The notes under the pieces were generated by a model that was given only the letters and a program-made list of their open reading frames with translations, made no database searches and had not been told where the DNA came from. Shown piece by piece: positions 36,092 to 44,873 of a DNA stretch of 49,055 bases (positions are counted from its first letter, which is position 1; each line of letters opens with the position of its first letter). The DNA lies in contig VBGR01000039.1 of the NCBI GenBank assembly GCA_005880695.1, forward strand, positions 1 to 49,055, read 5' to 3'. Position numbers and translations under genes: made by a program. The DNA comes from Chloroflexota bacterium. GTDB taxonomy: Bacteria > Chloroflexota > Dormibacteria > Dormibacterales > Dormibacteraceae.

Positions 36092-37961
36092 CGAGATTGA
36101 TCTGGCCTCGGTGGTCGAAGTAGTAGTCGAGGACGTTGACCGCCACCGGCTCCGCGGTGTACTCGCCGAAGCCACCGTTTTCGAGCAGGGTCGCGGAGGC
36201 GAAGGTGGGGGTGTTGTAAGGTCCGAAGTCGACGAACCAGGCGTGGCTCGGCAGGTCGACGCCGGTACCGCCGAACTGCGCCGTGCCGGTCTTGCAGCCG
36301 CCGTCCCACCGGAACCCCAGCACTCGTGCGATCGCAGCGGTCCCCCAGGGCCCGTTCAGGCACTGGTTCATGCCCTGCCGGAGCACTTCCAGGTTGGCGG
36401 GCGAGATGGGCACCTGGCGGACGACGGCGGGCTGGGCGCTCGTCAGCACGGTGCCCGCGCCGTCGGTCACCTTGTGCACGATCGTCGGCCGCAGCAGCGT
36501 TCCGGAGTTGCCCATGGTCGCCGCGTACATCGCCTGGATCAGGGGCGTGGCCAGCACGTAGGACTGGCCGATGCCCATCGTGACCGTGTCGCCCTCGTTC
36601 CAGCTGCATTCGGGACTGCCGGGGGTTGCGCAGATCGACTGCTTGTAGTCAGGGTTCGGCGCCACGCCCGCCTGAGCTCCGGGTATCTCGATACCCGGCA
36701 CGGCGCCGTAGCCGAAGGCGCGCGCGTAAGCGGCGAGCGCGTCAGGGCCGAGCCGGTCGGCGACCTGGTAGAAAAAGGTGTCGCAGGATGTCGGGATGGC
36801 TTTCAGAACGTTCATCAGGCCGAAGTCGTAGCGGGCCCAGTTCCAGTACGTCCAGGCACCGAAGCTGAGGTGCGAAGGACAGCCAAGCAGCGTGGAGGGG
36901 GTGATCTTGCCTTCCTCCAGGCCGGCCGTGCCGGTGATCATCTTGAAGGTGGACCCGGGCGGGTAGAGGCCGGCTATAGCCCTGTCGTAAAGGGGCTTGC
37001 CCGGGTCGGCGAGGAGCTTGTCGTAGGCCGCCTGCGTGATGCCCGCCGCGAACGCGTTGGCGTCGTAGCCGGGGTAGCTCACGAGCGCCAGCACCTCGCC
37101 GTCTCGCGGGTCGGTGGCCACGATCGCGCCCGCTTTCGAGTTCGCCTTGGCCAGACCTTCCTGGAGCCGGCCGTAGGCTTCCTTCTGGAGCGCGCCATCG
37201 AGAGAGAGATAGACGCTCCGTCCGGCGACCGGCGCCTGCAGCGCAAGGACCTGCTTGACGACGCCGTTGGCATCGGTCTCGACGTCTTCCCAACCGTTGC
37301 GGCCGCGCAGGACGTCTTCGAGTCCGGCCTCGACGCCCGCCCTGCCGATGCTCTCATCCGGCAGGTAGCCACTTCCTCTGAGCTGCTTGTAAGCCTCGCC
37401 GTCGATCCTCCCCGTGTAGCCGAGGACGTGCGAATAGATCTCGGGATCCGCGTAGCGGCGGACGGGAACCTGGTCAAGCCGGGCGCCGGGCAGCTCCGGC
37501 AGCCGCTCCTGGGCGGTTTCGGCCTCCTGCTGGGTCAGGCCCGCCTTGATCGTCAGGGGCCGGTAGGGGTCCAGGTCGGCGGCCACGGCCAGCCCGATGT
37601 CGGCCGCGGTGCGGCCGCTGAGCCTCGCGAGCTGCTGGTACTCGGCCGCCCGGCCTCCCCGGTCATCGGGCAGCCCGACCGGCGTGACCTGGAGGGACCA
37701 GGCCGGATCGTTAAACGCGAGTTGCAAGCCGTGGCGGTCGTAGATGACGCCCCGCTCGGCTTCGACGGTGAGCCGATGGATTCGGTTGATGAGAGCCAAC
37801 CGGTTGAATCCCGCGCCCTGAATCACCTGCAGCTCGACGAGACGCCAGCTGAGGACGGTGACGCCGATCAGGACGATCGCCGTGAAGAGGTGAAGGCGCC
37901 GCGTCCAGCGCGGCCGGGGCTCGATGCCGGCCAGCTCGACCCAGCGGCCGGGTTCGATCAT
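36084..37961 (-). CDS. mrdA: Penicillin-binding protein 2 (class B transpeptidase)
   Basis: 625 aa. One N-terminal membrane anchor (residues ~22-45, LFTAIVLIGVTVLSW), a dimerisation/pedestal domain, then the transpeptidase with SxxK in PGSTFKMITG (active Ser), a second motif SCD in PTSCDTFFYQ in the place of SxN, and KTGTAQFGG. It cross-links lateral wall peptidoglycan as partner of RodA. It overlaps mreD by 4 bp (ATGA) and rodA by 8 bp, so the elongasome genes are translationally coupled. Confidence 0.96.
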   Translation of the reverse strand: MIEPGRWVELAGIEPRPRWTRRLHLFTAIVLIGVTVLSWRLVELQVIQGAGFNRLALINRIHRLTVEAERGVIYDRHGLQLAFNDPAWSLQVTPVGLPDDRGGRAAEYQQLARLSGRTAADIGLAVAADLDPYRPLTIKAGLTQQEAETAQERLPELPGARLDQVPVRRYADPEIYSHVLGYTGRIDGEAYKQLRGSGYLPDESIGRAGVEAGLEDVLRGRNGWEDVETDANGVVKQVLALQAPVAGRSVYLSLDGALQKEAYGRLQEGLAKANSKAGAIVATDPRDGEVLALVSYPGYDANAFAAGITQAAYDKLLADPGKPLYDRAIAGLYPPGSTFKMITGTAGLEEGKITPSTLLGCPSHLSFGAWTYWNWARYDFGLMNVLKAIPTSCDTFFYQVADRLGPDALAAYARAFGYGAVPGIEIPGAQAGVAPNPDYKQSICATPGSPECSWNEGDTVTMGIGQSYVLATPLIQAMYAATMGNSGTLLRPTIVHKVTDGAGTVLTSAQPAVVRQVPISPANLEVLRQGMNQCLNGPWGTAAIARVLGFRWDGGCKTGTAQFGGTGVDLPSHAWFVDFGPYNTPTFASATLLENGGFGEYTAEPVAVNVLDYYFDHRGQINLDG

Positions 37962-38461
37962 CCAGGTGCGGCCGAGCGCTGGGGAAGGCAGGCGTCAAGC
38001 CCGCGCAGCAAGAGGAACGCGGCCGGCATAAGCACGGCGTCATAGACGGCCGCTGGTGCGACCCAGCTCTGCAGGGCGGGCAGGAGCACCACGTTCTGAC
38101 CGATTGTGTCGGCGACACCCAACAGGACCAGGTTGTAGCCGACCGTGGCCAACCCGCCCGTAGCGAAGGGCAGGAGCAGCCGGTCGGCGTGGAAGGAGCG
38201 CTGGCACCAGCCGGCGGCGTAGGCGGCCGCGGCCAGCGCCAGCGCATGGAGTCCAAAGGGCCCCGGCGCCACCAGGTCGAGCAGGAGCCCACCGGCCAGC
38301 GCCCAGCGCAGACCAGAGCCCGCCCCCGCGACAAGCGTCCAGCCGACCACCGCCAAGAGGACGAGGTTGGGGAAGGCTCCGGCCACACTCAGGTTGGGCG
38401 CCAGGGTCACCTGGAGCAGCACCGCGGGGATGAGCACGCAAGCTCCAAGCGCAACCCTCAC
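37958..38461 (-). CDS. mreD: Rod-shape-determining membrane protein MreD
   Basis: 167 aa with about five hydrophobic segments. GAFPNLVLLAVVGWTLVAG and GLLLDLVAPGPFGLHALAL match MreD (PNL and LDL..P.GLHAL motifs). It links MreC to the RodA/PBP2 machine in the inner membrane. Position between mreC and mrdA, with 4-bp overlaps on both sides, settles the assignment even though MreD is poorly conserved. Confidence 0.92.
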   Translation of the reverse strand: MRVALGACVLIPAVLLQVTLAPNLSVAGAFPNLVLLAVVGWTLVAGAGSGLRWALAGGLLLDLVAPGPFGLHALALAAAAYAAGWCQRSFHADRLLLPFATGGLATVGYNLVLLGVADTIGQNVVLLPALQSWVAPAAVYDAVLMPAAFLLLRGLDACLPQRSAAPG

Positions 38462-39282
38462 CTCGCCGGCATCCAGTCGCGGATCACCAGCACGGTCGAG
38501 AGCGAGCCGAAGTCATTCGCCGGCGCGAGCTCCGCGGTTTCGAGAGTCGCCGAATCGCGCCGGTGGAAGACTGCCACCTGGCCCACCACGATGCCCCGCG
38601 GATAGGTGCCCCCGATCCCCGAGGTCAGCGCCCATTCGCCAGGCTCAGCGACCACGCCAGGTTTCGGCAGCACCGCCATCGAGATGAGCCCACCCTCTCC
38701 GATCGCTGTCGCATCGAGGCCGGATAGAGCCGTGTAGACGTTGACCCGGCTGGAGGCGTCGACCAGCGTCTGGACGATAGCGCTGTGCTGGCCGACATCG
38801 GTGACGCGCCCGACCAGGCCGGCACCGCTGACTACGACCATGCTGGGCTCGATGCCCTCGGCGCGACCACGGTCGATGGTGACCGACCGCGTCCAGCCGT
38901 CCGGCGAACGAGCGATGACGCTGGCCGCCAGCAGTCGATGGCCGAATGACCTCTCGAAACCGAGCGCCTGGCGGAGGTCGGCGTTCTCCCTGCCCGCTGC
39001 TTGTAGCTCGGCTAACTGCCGCTTGAGCGCGCGATTCTCGGCTTGCAGCTTGTGATTGTCGGCGCGCTGCCGCCCTGCGTCCTGGAGCAAGCCGAGGCCC
39101 GCATCGACGCGATCGACAGCATGCGTCACAACCGCGGTGATTGGCGCCGCCAAACCCTTCAACGTGCCGCGCGGACCGGCCAGCGCGGGCGTCTGCGTCA
39201 AGAGGACGAGCAGGCCGGTGCCAAGGGCGATACCGGCGAAAAGGCGGGTGGAGCGCGGTTGGGCGCGACCCGCCGGGCGCAC
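38458..39282 (-). CDS. mreC: Rod-shape-determining protein MreC
   Basis: 274 aa from a GTG at 39282, 2 bp after the mreB stop. One N-terminal transmembrane helix (residues ~14-35), a coiled coil (~68-105, with HKLQAENRALKRQLAELQAA read here as heptads), then the double beta-barrel domain (ASVIARSPDGW, VVSGAGLVGRV, ALTSGIGGTYPRGIVVG). It is the periplasmic-side/extracytoplasmic scaffold that activates PBP2. Length and architecture are normal. Confidence 0.94.
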   Translation of the reverse strand: MRPAGRAQPRSTRLFAGIALGTGLLVLLTQTPALAGPRGTLKGLAAPITAVVTHAVDRVDAGLGLLQDAGRQRADNHKLQAENRALKRQLAELQAAGRENADLRQALGFERSFGHRLLAASVIARSPDGWTRSVTIDRGRAEGIEPSMVVVSGAGLVGRVTDVGQHSAIVQTLVDASSRVNVYTALSGLDATAIGEGGLISMAVLPKPGVVAEPGEWALTSGIGGTYPRGIVVGQVAVFHRRDSATLETAELAPANDFGSLSTVLVIRDWMPAR

Positions 39283-39284
39283 CG

Positions 39285-40343
39285 CTAGTAGCGGAGCGCG
39301 CGGGCGCGGTGGGAACGAACCAATACCCGCCGCAGGGTTTCCATCTCTTCGAGGACGAGGCCCGTGCCGCGCACGACGCAGGTCAGCGGGTCGGCGGCGA
39401 CATAAACGGGCATCAGCGTTTCGTGTGCCACGAGCTGGTCGAGGCCGCTCAGGAGCGCGCCGCCGCCGCAGAGGATGAGGCCGCGCTCCATGACGTCGAC
39501 GACCAACTCGGGCGGTGTCGCCTCGACCGTGCGCTTGATTGCGCCGACGATCCCGACGAGCACGCCCGCGAGCGCCTCGCGCACGTGGGCCGTCGTCATC
39601 TCGACCACCTTCGGCAGCCCCGTCATGAGGTCGCGCCCACGCACCGTGAACGCCTGCTCCTCCTCACGCGGGAACGCCGACCCCATCGCGATCTTGATGT
39701 CTTCCGCGGTGCGCTCGCCGATGAGCAGGTTCAGGTTGCGGCGCACGTAATGCACGATGGCGTCGTCCATCTCGTCACCACCCTGGCGCGCTGACTCGGC
39801 GGCGACGATACCGCCCAAAGAGATGACGGCGACCTCGGTTGTCCCGCCGCCGATGTCGACCACCAGCGAGCCACCGGCTTCCTGAATGGGGAGCCCGGCA
39901 CCGATCGCTGCAGCCATCGGCTCCTCGATCAGGTGCGCCTCTCGCGCCCCCGCGCTGGTGGCCGCGTCGATGACCGCTCGCTTCTCGACTTCGGTCACTC
40001 CGGAGGGGATGCCAACCACCATGCGCGGGTGGGAAATGTGCCAGGAGCGGTCGTACGCCTTCGCGATGAAGTGCTTGATCATCTGCTCGGTGCGTTCGAA
40101 GTCCGCGATCACGCCGTCCTTCAGCGGCCGCATCGCGACGATGTCGGCGGGAGTGCGTCCGAGCATCTTTCGAGCGTCGCTGCCGACGCTCAACACCTGG
40201 CCGGTCCGCCGGCTGACCGCAACCACCGAAGGCTCGTTGAGAACGATCCCGCGACCCCGGACGTGGACGAGCGTGTTGGCCGTGCCAAGGTCGATGCCCA
40301 TGTCACTGGACCAGAGGCCGAGGACGGTATTGACTACATTCAA
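39285..40343 (-). CDS. mreB: Rod-shape-determining actin homologue MreB
   Basis: 352 aa from a TTG at 40343; the methionine in SSDMGIDLGTAN is too far in to be the start. Actin-fold motifs: phosphate 1 DLGTANTLV, connect 1, phosphate 2 VVDIGGGTTEVAVIS, adenosine motif LILCGGGALLSGL. It assembles membrane-bound filaments that guide lateral wall synthesis. First gene of mreBCD-mrdA-rodA. It shows that the organism is probably rod shaped. Confidence 0.97.
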   Translation of the reverse strand: MNVVNTVLGLWSSDMGIDLGTANTLVHVRGRGIVLNEPSVVAVSRRTGQVLSVGSDARKMLGRTPADIVAMRPLKDGVIADFERTEQMIKHFIAKAYDRSWHISHPRMVVGIPSGVTEVEKRAVIDAATSAGAREAHLIEEPMAAAIGAGLPIQEAGGSLVVDIGGGTTEVAVISLGGIVAAESARQGGDEMDDAIVHYVRRNLNLLIGERTAEDIKIAMGSAFPREEEQAFTVRGRDLMTGLPKVVEMTTAHVREALAGVLVGIVGAIKRTVEATPPELVVDVMERGLILCGGGALLSGLDQLVAHETLMPVYVAADPLTCVVRGTGLVLEEMETLRRVLVRSHRARALRY

Positions 40344-40390
40344 GGCGGGAAATCCGAAGACGTTTTTCTTGGAATACCGGGGCGGCGCAC

Positions 40391-40425
40391 ATCATACACC
40401 GCAGGTAGCGTTAGGCGGACGTCAA
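40391..40425 (-). promoter_or_regulatory. Possible mreB promoter
   Basis: In the 89-bp gap before mreB the minus strand has TATGAT (40396-40391), preceded directly by TG. TTGACG (40425-40420) lies 23 bp upstream, too far for a standard -35, so the box may work as an extended -10. It would give a leader of ~40 nt. Confidence 0.35.
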
Positions 40426-40432
40426 GACCACA

Positions 40433-41308
40433 TCATTTTGGGCCAAGCAACGCAAGCACCATCCCCAACCCGACGGTGATGATGGCAAAAGGCGCGACCA
40501 CGTTGAAGTAAAAGCGGCGCGTAAAGCGAGCGCCGCGATAGATGAGGTTCAACGAGATGGCCACGGACACCATGGCGCAGCCGAGGACGATGACCAGGAA
40601 GCGAATGATGCCCAGCACATCGTCACTGCTCGGTGCGAAGAAAAGCGAGGCGAAGAGCCCGCAATAAGGCAGCCAGAGGACGATCCGGAGGAGTCCGAAA
40701 CCGGCTGCTTCGATCCCGGGCAGGCGGCGTCCCGGGCCGCCAGGCACTCCCTGAGGCGCGGCTTCGGGGATCAGGTTCAGGAGCGCCGGCAGACACATCA
40801 GATAAAGGAAGAGACAAGCCGCTCTGGTGGGCACGGCGCTCGGAAAGGCGCTGTTACCCAGCGCTTGTGGATGAAAGTTTTGGGGCACCACGGCAGGTAC
40901 GAGGAGGGCCACAAGCCAGCAAGCCTGAACCGTGAGAACCAGCCGCGGGTCCAACTCGCCGCGGCTCCAGCCCCAGGTCCAGGTCAGCCAGGCGGCGGCG
41001 ATCAGGGCAAAGGCGGCGATCAGCAGGTTGCGATCGCCGGCCGGGACGGGGTTGAAAGGCGCCGCCATCTGGAGGCAGGCGACCAGCGCCAGCAGAGCGG
41101 CCAGCAGCGAAAAGGTTGGAAAGCCACGCGCTGCCGAGCCCGGCAGGACGGCCAGCACCGACCGCGCGGCCGGGCGCAGCCCGCCGCGTTCAGGCACCAG
41201 AGCCCAGGTTGCGCCGATTTCGGCGATAGCGCCGAGCAGCAGCGCCGCCACAGCACCCGGGTAGACGAGCAGGCCGATCGCGTTGTCGAAGACGTCGCCC
41301 CAAGGCAT
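40433..41308 (-). CDS. NuoH/HyfC-like membrane protein, degenerate
   Basis: 291 aa from the ATG at 41308. It has about eight hydrophobic helices. The layout fits the NuoH/HyfC family: an N-terminal helix, a loop, APFNPVPAGDRNLLIAAF (compare the P...DLN.GLL region), then a helix with GWSRGE, and FLYLMCLPALLNLIPEAAPQ where NuoH has the loop before its Glu-rich quinone-site segment. That Glu-rich segment (LPEAESEL-like) is missing. It is the last gene of a tight four-gene set with two antiporter-like proteins. The family call is by eye and tentative; quinone chemistry is unlikely if the loop is truly lost. Confidence 0.55.
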   Translation of the reverse strand: MPWGDVFDNAIGLLVYPGAVAALLLGAIAEIGATWALVPERGGLRPAARSVLAVLPGSAARGFPTFSLLAALLALVACLQMAAPFNPVPAGDRNLLIAAFALIAAAWLTWTWGWSRGELDPRLVLTVQACWLVALLVPAVVPQNFHPQALGNSAFPSAVPTRAACLFLYLMCLPALLNLIPEAAPQGVPGGPGRRLPGIEAAGFGLLRIVLWLPYCGLFASLFFAPSSDDVLGIIRFLVIVLGCAMVSVAISLNLIYRGARFTRRFYFNVVAPFAIITVGLGMVLALLGPK

Positions 41309-41316
41309 TGACTGGC

Positions 41317-42537
41317 TTAGGAGGCTCCGACCAGCTTCAAGATAAAGGCCGGGTAGAGACCGACGGCAAGGTTGATCACCAGCAGCAGCGCGACGCCGAA
41401 CGTAACGCGGCGGCTGGGACGTCCGAAGGTCTGCGCGAGCCGGATCGAAAGCGGCAGCCAGCTCAGCATGGCGACCGCCAGGAAGAGGGCCAGCGGCCAG
41501 GCAACAGCGCTGGCCGAGCGGAGCAGCAGCAGCCGCGCGGCAAAGCCGGCGAAAGGTGCCGAGCCGGCGAGGGCCGCGGCGACCAGGAGGCCCGCGGCGT
41601 GGAGCTCGGGCCGGCCCGTTTTCACCAGCGCCGGCCGCGCCAGCAGGTAAAGCGGCAGACGCAGGAGCAGGATGCTGACGAGCAGCAGGCTGGCGGCTCC
41701 GAACCCGTCGCGGCTGAGCAGCCCGAGCCCGACCAGCACGAGGCCCCAATCGCCGAGGAAGGAGTAGCGCCAGAGGTCGGCGCCAGGCTTGGACCGCCAG
41801 CCACCCAGAGCACCCAGCCCAAGGTTGAAGATTCCGAGCCCGATCAGGACCGCCGCGTAGGCGTCACCCGCTTCCGCCGAGAGGCCCCCTGACAGACGGG
41901 TCGCCATCACGACAACAAGAGTTGGCCCCAGAAAGCCAAGCCACGCGACCGGCGAAGCCGGGGCCGGCTCGCGGGGATCGAGAGCGCCCAGGTAAGGCGC
42001 CAGTCCGATCGCGGCCGTCACGCCCAGGACCAGCGCCAAGCCGGCGATCCGCGCACCTGCGAGGCTGCCGGTGCCGGCGGTCAGCAGCGCCGCCAGCACC
42101 AGCAGGAGTGCGCCGAACGCCGGGGCGCGGACGCGCTCGCCGAAGGACCGCAGAGCCGGCAGAGCCGCATGCACACCGGCTGTCAGGAGTACGGCAAGGG
42201 CGACCAGGACCGGGTTGCCGAGGACCGCGACAGCGGCGATCGCGGCGAGCCCGCCCAACCCCGATACGGCGAGCGCCACGCGGTCAGCGCCGGCCGGGGC
42301 CAAGAGCACCGCGAGTCCCGCCGCCAGGAAGCTCACGACCAGGATCGCCTGGACGGGCGCGGCTAGCTGGAAGTCAAGGCCGGCGAGCGTGGCGCGCTCC
42401 GGACGGGCGGTGACGGCGGCGACCAGACCGGCGAGCCCGAACGCAAGGCAGGCTAGCAGGGCCAGCCGGTGGCGGCGACGCAAGAGCGAGCCGACCAGCG
42501 CGCCGGCGAACGGAAACCCGAGGGCCAGCTCAGCCAC
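41317..42537 (-). CDS. NuoN/NuoM-like membrane protein, degenerate antiporter-like subunit
   Basis: 406 aa from a GTG at 42537. About twelve hydrophobic helices. WRYSFLGDWGLVLVGLGLLS aligns with the LAYSSI.H.G...G block of NuoN/M, and ALAGSAPFAGFAARLLLL aligns with the SLAGIPP.AGF..K motif. In the helix normally containing the pumping Lys before a PFH.W motif, this protein reads VTAAIGLAPYLGAL, without Lys. The conserved Glu of the fifth helix is also not found. It overlaps the preceding gene by 8 bp. Confidence 0.6.
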   Translation of the reverse strand: MAELALGFPFAGALVGSLLRRRHRLALLACLAFGLAGLVAAVTARPERATLAGLDFQLAAPVQAILVVSFLAAGLAVLLAPAGADRVALAVSGLGGLAAIAAVAVLGNPVLVALAVLLTAGVHAALPALRSFGERVRAPAFGALLLVLAALLTAGTGSLAGARIAGLALVLGVTAAIGLAPYLGALDPREPAPASPVAWLGFLGPTLVVVMATRLSGGLSAEAGDAYAAVLIGLGIFNLGLGALGGWRSKPGADLWRYSFLGDWGLVLVGLGLLSRDGFGAASLLLVSILLLRLPLYLLARPALVKTGRPELHAAGLLVAAALAGSAPFAGFAARLLLLRSASAVAWPLALFLAVAMLSWLPLSIRLAQTFGRPSRRVTFGVALLLVINLAVGLYPAFILKLVGAS

Positions 42538-43099
42538 TCGGAGCTCCGGCCGCTTCGGGCAGCGACGGCATGGCGCAGAGCGTGACGGCGGCCAGCGCCC
42601 CGGCCAGAGCGGCAGCGGTCTCGGCCTCGGACGAGTTGACGAGGCCGGCGGCCAGGCCGCAGGCGAGCGCCACCGCGGCGCCAGCCGTCAAGCCGGCGCG
42701 CTGGTCGTCCGTGGTGAGCAGACGCGCGGCCCCGAGCGCCGCAACCGCGGCAACCGCGGTGCGGCCCTGCCAGCTCCCGATCGTGAGCAGCGCCGTGCCC
42801 AGCCAGACCGCGCCCGCGCCGAACACCAGGCAGAGGATGACGCGCGGGGTCGAACCGGGGCCGAGCAGGCCCCAGCCTTGCCGAGGCGTTCGCCGAAAAC
42901 CGACCAGGGCGGCCGTGAGGCCACCGGCCGCAAGAAGCAGGGCCGGCTGCCAGCCGCCCTCGGCCAGCCGTTCAAGAGACAGACCGGCGGCCACCAGCAG
43001 CAGGCCGAAGGCGAAGCCGCGCCGCGCGTCGGCGAGGACCAGGATCGAAGCTCCGAACCAGGCCACCAGGGCACCCATCAGGGCCAGGACCCCTGTCAC
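42530..43099 (-). CDS. Small polytopic membrane protein of the Complex-I-like module
   Basis: 189 aa from a GTG at 43099, overlapping its neighbours by 4 and 8 bp. It has six hydrophobic segments, Ala/Leu/Gly rich. Size and position between two antiporter-like genes suggest a NuoJ/NuoK or HyfE-type small subunit, but no sequence motif proves it. The acidic residues typical of NuoK helices are not evident; the C-terminal segment has NSSEAETAAALAG. Confidence 0.5.
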   Translation of the reverse strand: MTGVLALMGALVAWFGASILVLADARRGFAFGLLLVAAGLSLERLAEGGWQPALLLAAGGLTAALVGFRRTPRQGWGLLGPGSTPRVILCLVFGAGAVWLGTALLTIGSWQGRTAVAAVAALGAARLLTTDDQRAGLTAGAAVALACGLAAGLVNSSEAETAAALAGALAAVTLCAMPSLPEAAGAPSG

Positions 43100-44763
43100 C
43101 GCAAGAGCAGCAAGGCCAGGGCCAGGAAGACGGCGACCCAGAGCCAGACCGAGCCGCTTGTCAGCGCCTGGTCGATCCGCCGCCAGCCTGTCACCTGGAA
43201 CTCGCCGGGCACCGCCAGCGAGTCGACCCAGGCGAAGACAGTACCCGGCAGCGTTTGCCAGGCGGGCCGCAGGAAAGGCGCTGATCCGGTCTCGCCAGGA
43301 GCAGCCGCCAGGCTCGCGACGATCGTCCGGCGGCCGGCGAGGACGATCGTGAGCGTCACCAGCAGGACGATGCCCCCGAGGGCGATTCCTGGCCAGCTCC
43401 CTGACGCCGAGGCGGCTGCAAAGGGCAAACCGGTCAGGTCGGAGCTCGGGAAGCCGGTGTCACCGAGGACGCTGGCGGCGGCCGGTATGGCAAGTCCCTG
43501 CTGGAGGGCGCCAACCAGCGGACCCGCCAGCAGCAGCGCGAAGGCGGCCATCCCGACACCCGTCAGAGAACCGGGGCCCCTGGCTTTTGCCCCAAGCCGG
43601 AGAGCCCGGGCGGCGCCGGCGATGGCGAGCAGCCAGGCGAGCGCGGCGAGCAGAGCCAGGTAGGCCGTCGCTTCGTTCGCCTGCACCGCCGCCTGGAGCG
43701 TGAGGAGGCGGCTGGCGAAAGGCAAAGCCGGGGGTAAGCCGGCCACGATCGCCAGTGCCAGCAAGGCTGAGCCGGAAATCACCTCTGCCGGGATCAGCAC
43801 GAGCAACGCCGGAAGGAGCGCCGCACCGGCCATCTCGGCGATGGCGGTTGCCAGACCGAGCGGAGTGCCAAGCGCAAGAGCCAGCAGGGTAAAGCCGCCG
43901 GCGAGCGGCACCGCCTCTGAGAAGTAGCCTCGCCGCGAAGCGGCGGCCTGGGCTCGAAGGGCGGCGCTCAGGGCGGTGAGGGTGCCCAACGCGGCCAGGC
44001 CGAGGTTGAACCACTGGCTCGGATATTGCCCGTCGCCGGTCTGGTAGAGGCGAACGAGGAGGTAGAAGCCAAACGGAAAGAGCAGGGCCACCGGTAGGCC
44101 CGCCGCCTCGGGCTCCAGCCGCTCCAGGGCCGCGGCATGCCACGGGCGCCAGGGGACCAGACCGGATGCGAAGATCGCCGCCAGCATCACCAGCCCGAAG
44201 AGCGGAGGAGTCACAGCAGTGACAGGCGCAGCGACGTACTGGTCAGTCCCCGCCAGGGCGTAGAGGACCGTGGCCGCCCAGGCCAGGCAGAGCCAGGTGG
44301 CCTCGTTCCGAACCCGAGCGGCGGTGTCCGCGGGGGCGCCCGCAACCTGCAGGTAGAGCCTCAGGATGGTGAGCGTCACACCCCAGGCGAGGGCTGCCAG
44401 GATGAGCCCGCTCGCCTCCACGCTGAGCAGCGCGGCGGCGGTGGCGAGCGCGCCGAGAGCCGGCGAGCGCACGCGCTGAAAAGTCAGCAGAAGAGCCGCG
44501 GGAACGGTCACGTAGAGGCCGAATGCGAAGGAGACGGCATCGACCCGCACGGCAAGCCTGATGCCTGCTCCAAGCTCGGCGAAAGTCTGCTCGAGCGGGC
44601 TGCGCTGCGGCAGCCAGACGGCCAGCATCGCCACGACGGCGGCCCAGGCGGCGACGGCCGCGACGGTCCGGCCGGCTCCCTCGCTCAACCTTCCAAAGGG
44701 TCCGGCCAGGAGAGCACCGGCGGCCAGGCAGCCGATCGGGAGCAGGAGCGCTTGGGCCGGCAC
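43096..44763 (-). CDS. NuoL/HyfB-like membrane protein, degenerate antiporter-like subunit
   Basis: 555 aa from a GTG at 44763; first gene of the four-gene module. About fifteen hydrophobic segments in the Mrp/NuoL-M arrangement: LAVRVDAVSFAFGLYVTVP matches the start of the proton-conducting domain (VDAL...F), and the helix pairs follow. Where family members have FWE (pumping Glu) this protein has AWG (residues 126-128). Where they have a Lys ahead of PFH.W it has IFASGLVPWRPW (197-208). The normal proton-pumping residues therefore seem absent. An internal helix remains with TSYLTL-like character. The C-terminal extension has one last anchor helix. Confidence 0.65.
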   Translation of the reverse strand: MPAQALLLPIGCLAAGALLAGPFGRLSEGAGRTVAAVAAWAAVVAMLAVWLPQRSPLEQTFAELGAGIRLAVRVDAVSFAFGLYVTVPAALLLTFQRVRSPALGALATAAALLSVEASGLILAALAWGVTLTILRLYLQVAGAPADTAARVRNEATWLCLAWAATVLYALAGTDQYVAAPVTAVTPPLFGLVMLAAIFASGLVPWRPWHAAALERLEPEAAGLPVALLFPFGFYLLVRLYQTGDGQYPSQWFNLGLAALGTLTALSAALRAQAAASRRGYFSEAVPLAGGFTLLALALGTPLGLATAIAEMAGAALLPALLVLIPAEVISGSALLALAIVAGLPPALPFASRLLTLQAAVQANEATAYLALLAALAWLLAIAGAARALRLGAKARGPGSLTGVGMAAFALLLAGPLVGALQQGLAIPAAASVLGDTGFPSSDLTGLPFAAASASGSWPGIALGGIVLLVTLTIVLAGRRTIVASLAAAPGETGSAPFLRPAWQTLPGTVFAWVDSLAVPGEFQVTGWRRIDQALTSGSVWLWVAVFLALALLLLR

Positions 44764-44805
44764 TTTCGCGCCTAGGTTAACTTCCCGTGCTCTGAGGCTG
44801 GAGTT

Positions 44806-44873
44806 GGGGCCCCCGCCGCAGGCGGGAGGGCCGCCGCGCTCGCGGCGGGGCCGGCCTGACGGCCGGCGGCCCT
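44806..44873. repeat. Short GC-rich hairpin cluster related to the structured repeat (copy C, truncated)
   Basis: It begins GGAGTTGGGGCCCC, close to the left edge of copy A (GGAGTCGGGGCCCC). H1-like stem at 44810-44829 keeps the bulged A in the same place but with different paired bases and loop GCA. Two further hairpins follow: 44831-44848 and 44850-44867 (loop TGAC). H4 and H5 are absent. It abuts the valS stop codon and may act as its transcript end. Relationship to copies A and B is probable, not certain. Confidence 0.5.

Noticed and set aside
36033-38045. 670-codon open frame on the + strand
   Set aside because: Antisense to mrdA; no domains and shadow composition.
40420-40432. GTCAAGACC near mreB as another copy of the structured element
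   Set aside because: Only nine bases match the H4 arm of copies A and B and no partner arm or hairpins are present; it is a chance match or a -35 box.
42071-43663. 530-codon Ser/Arg/Pro-rich frame on the + strand
   Set aside because: Antisense to the membrane module genes; the composition is the reverse image of Leu/Ala-rich helices.
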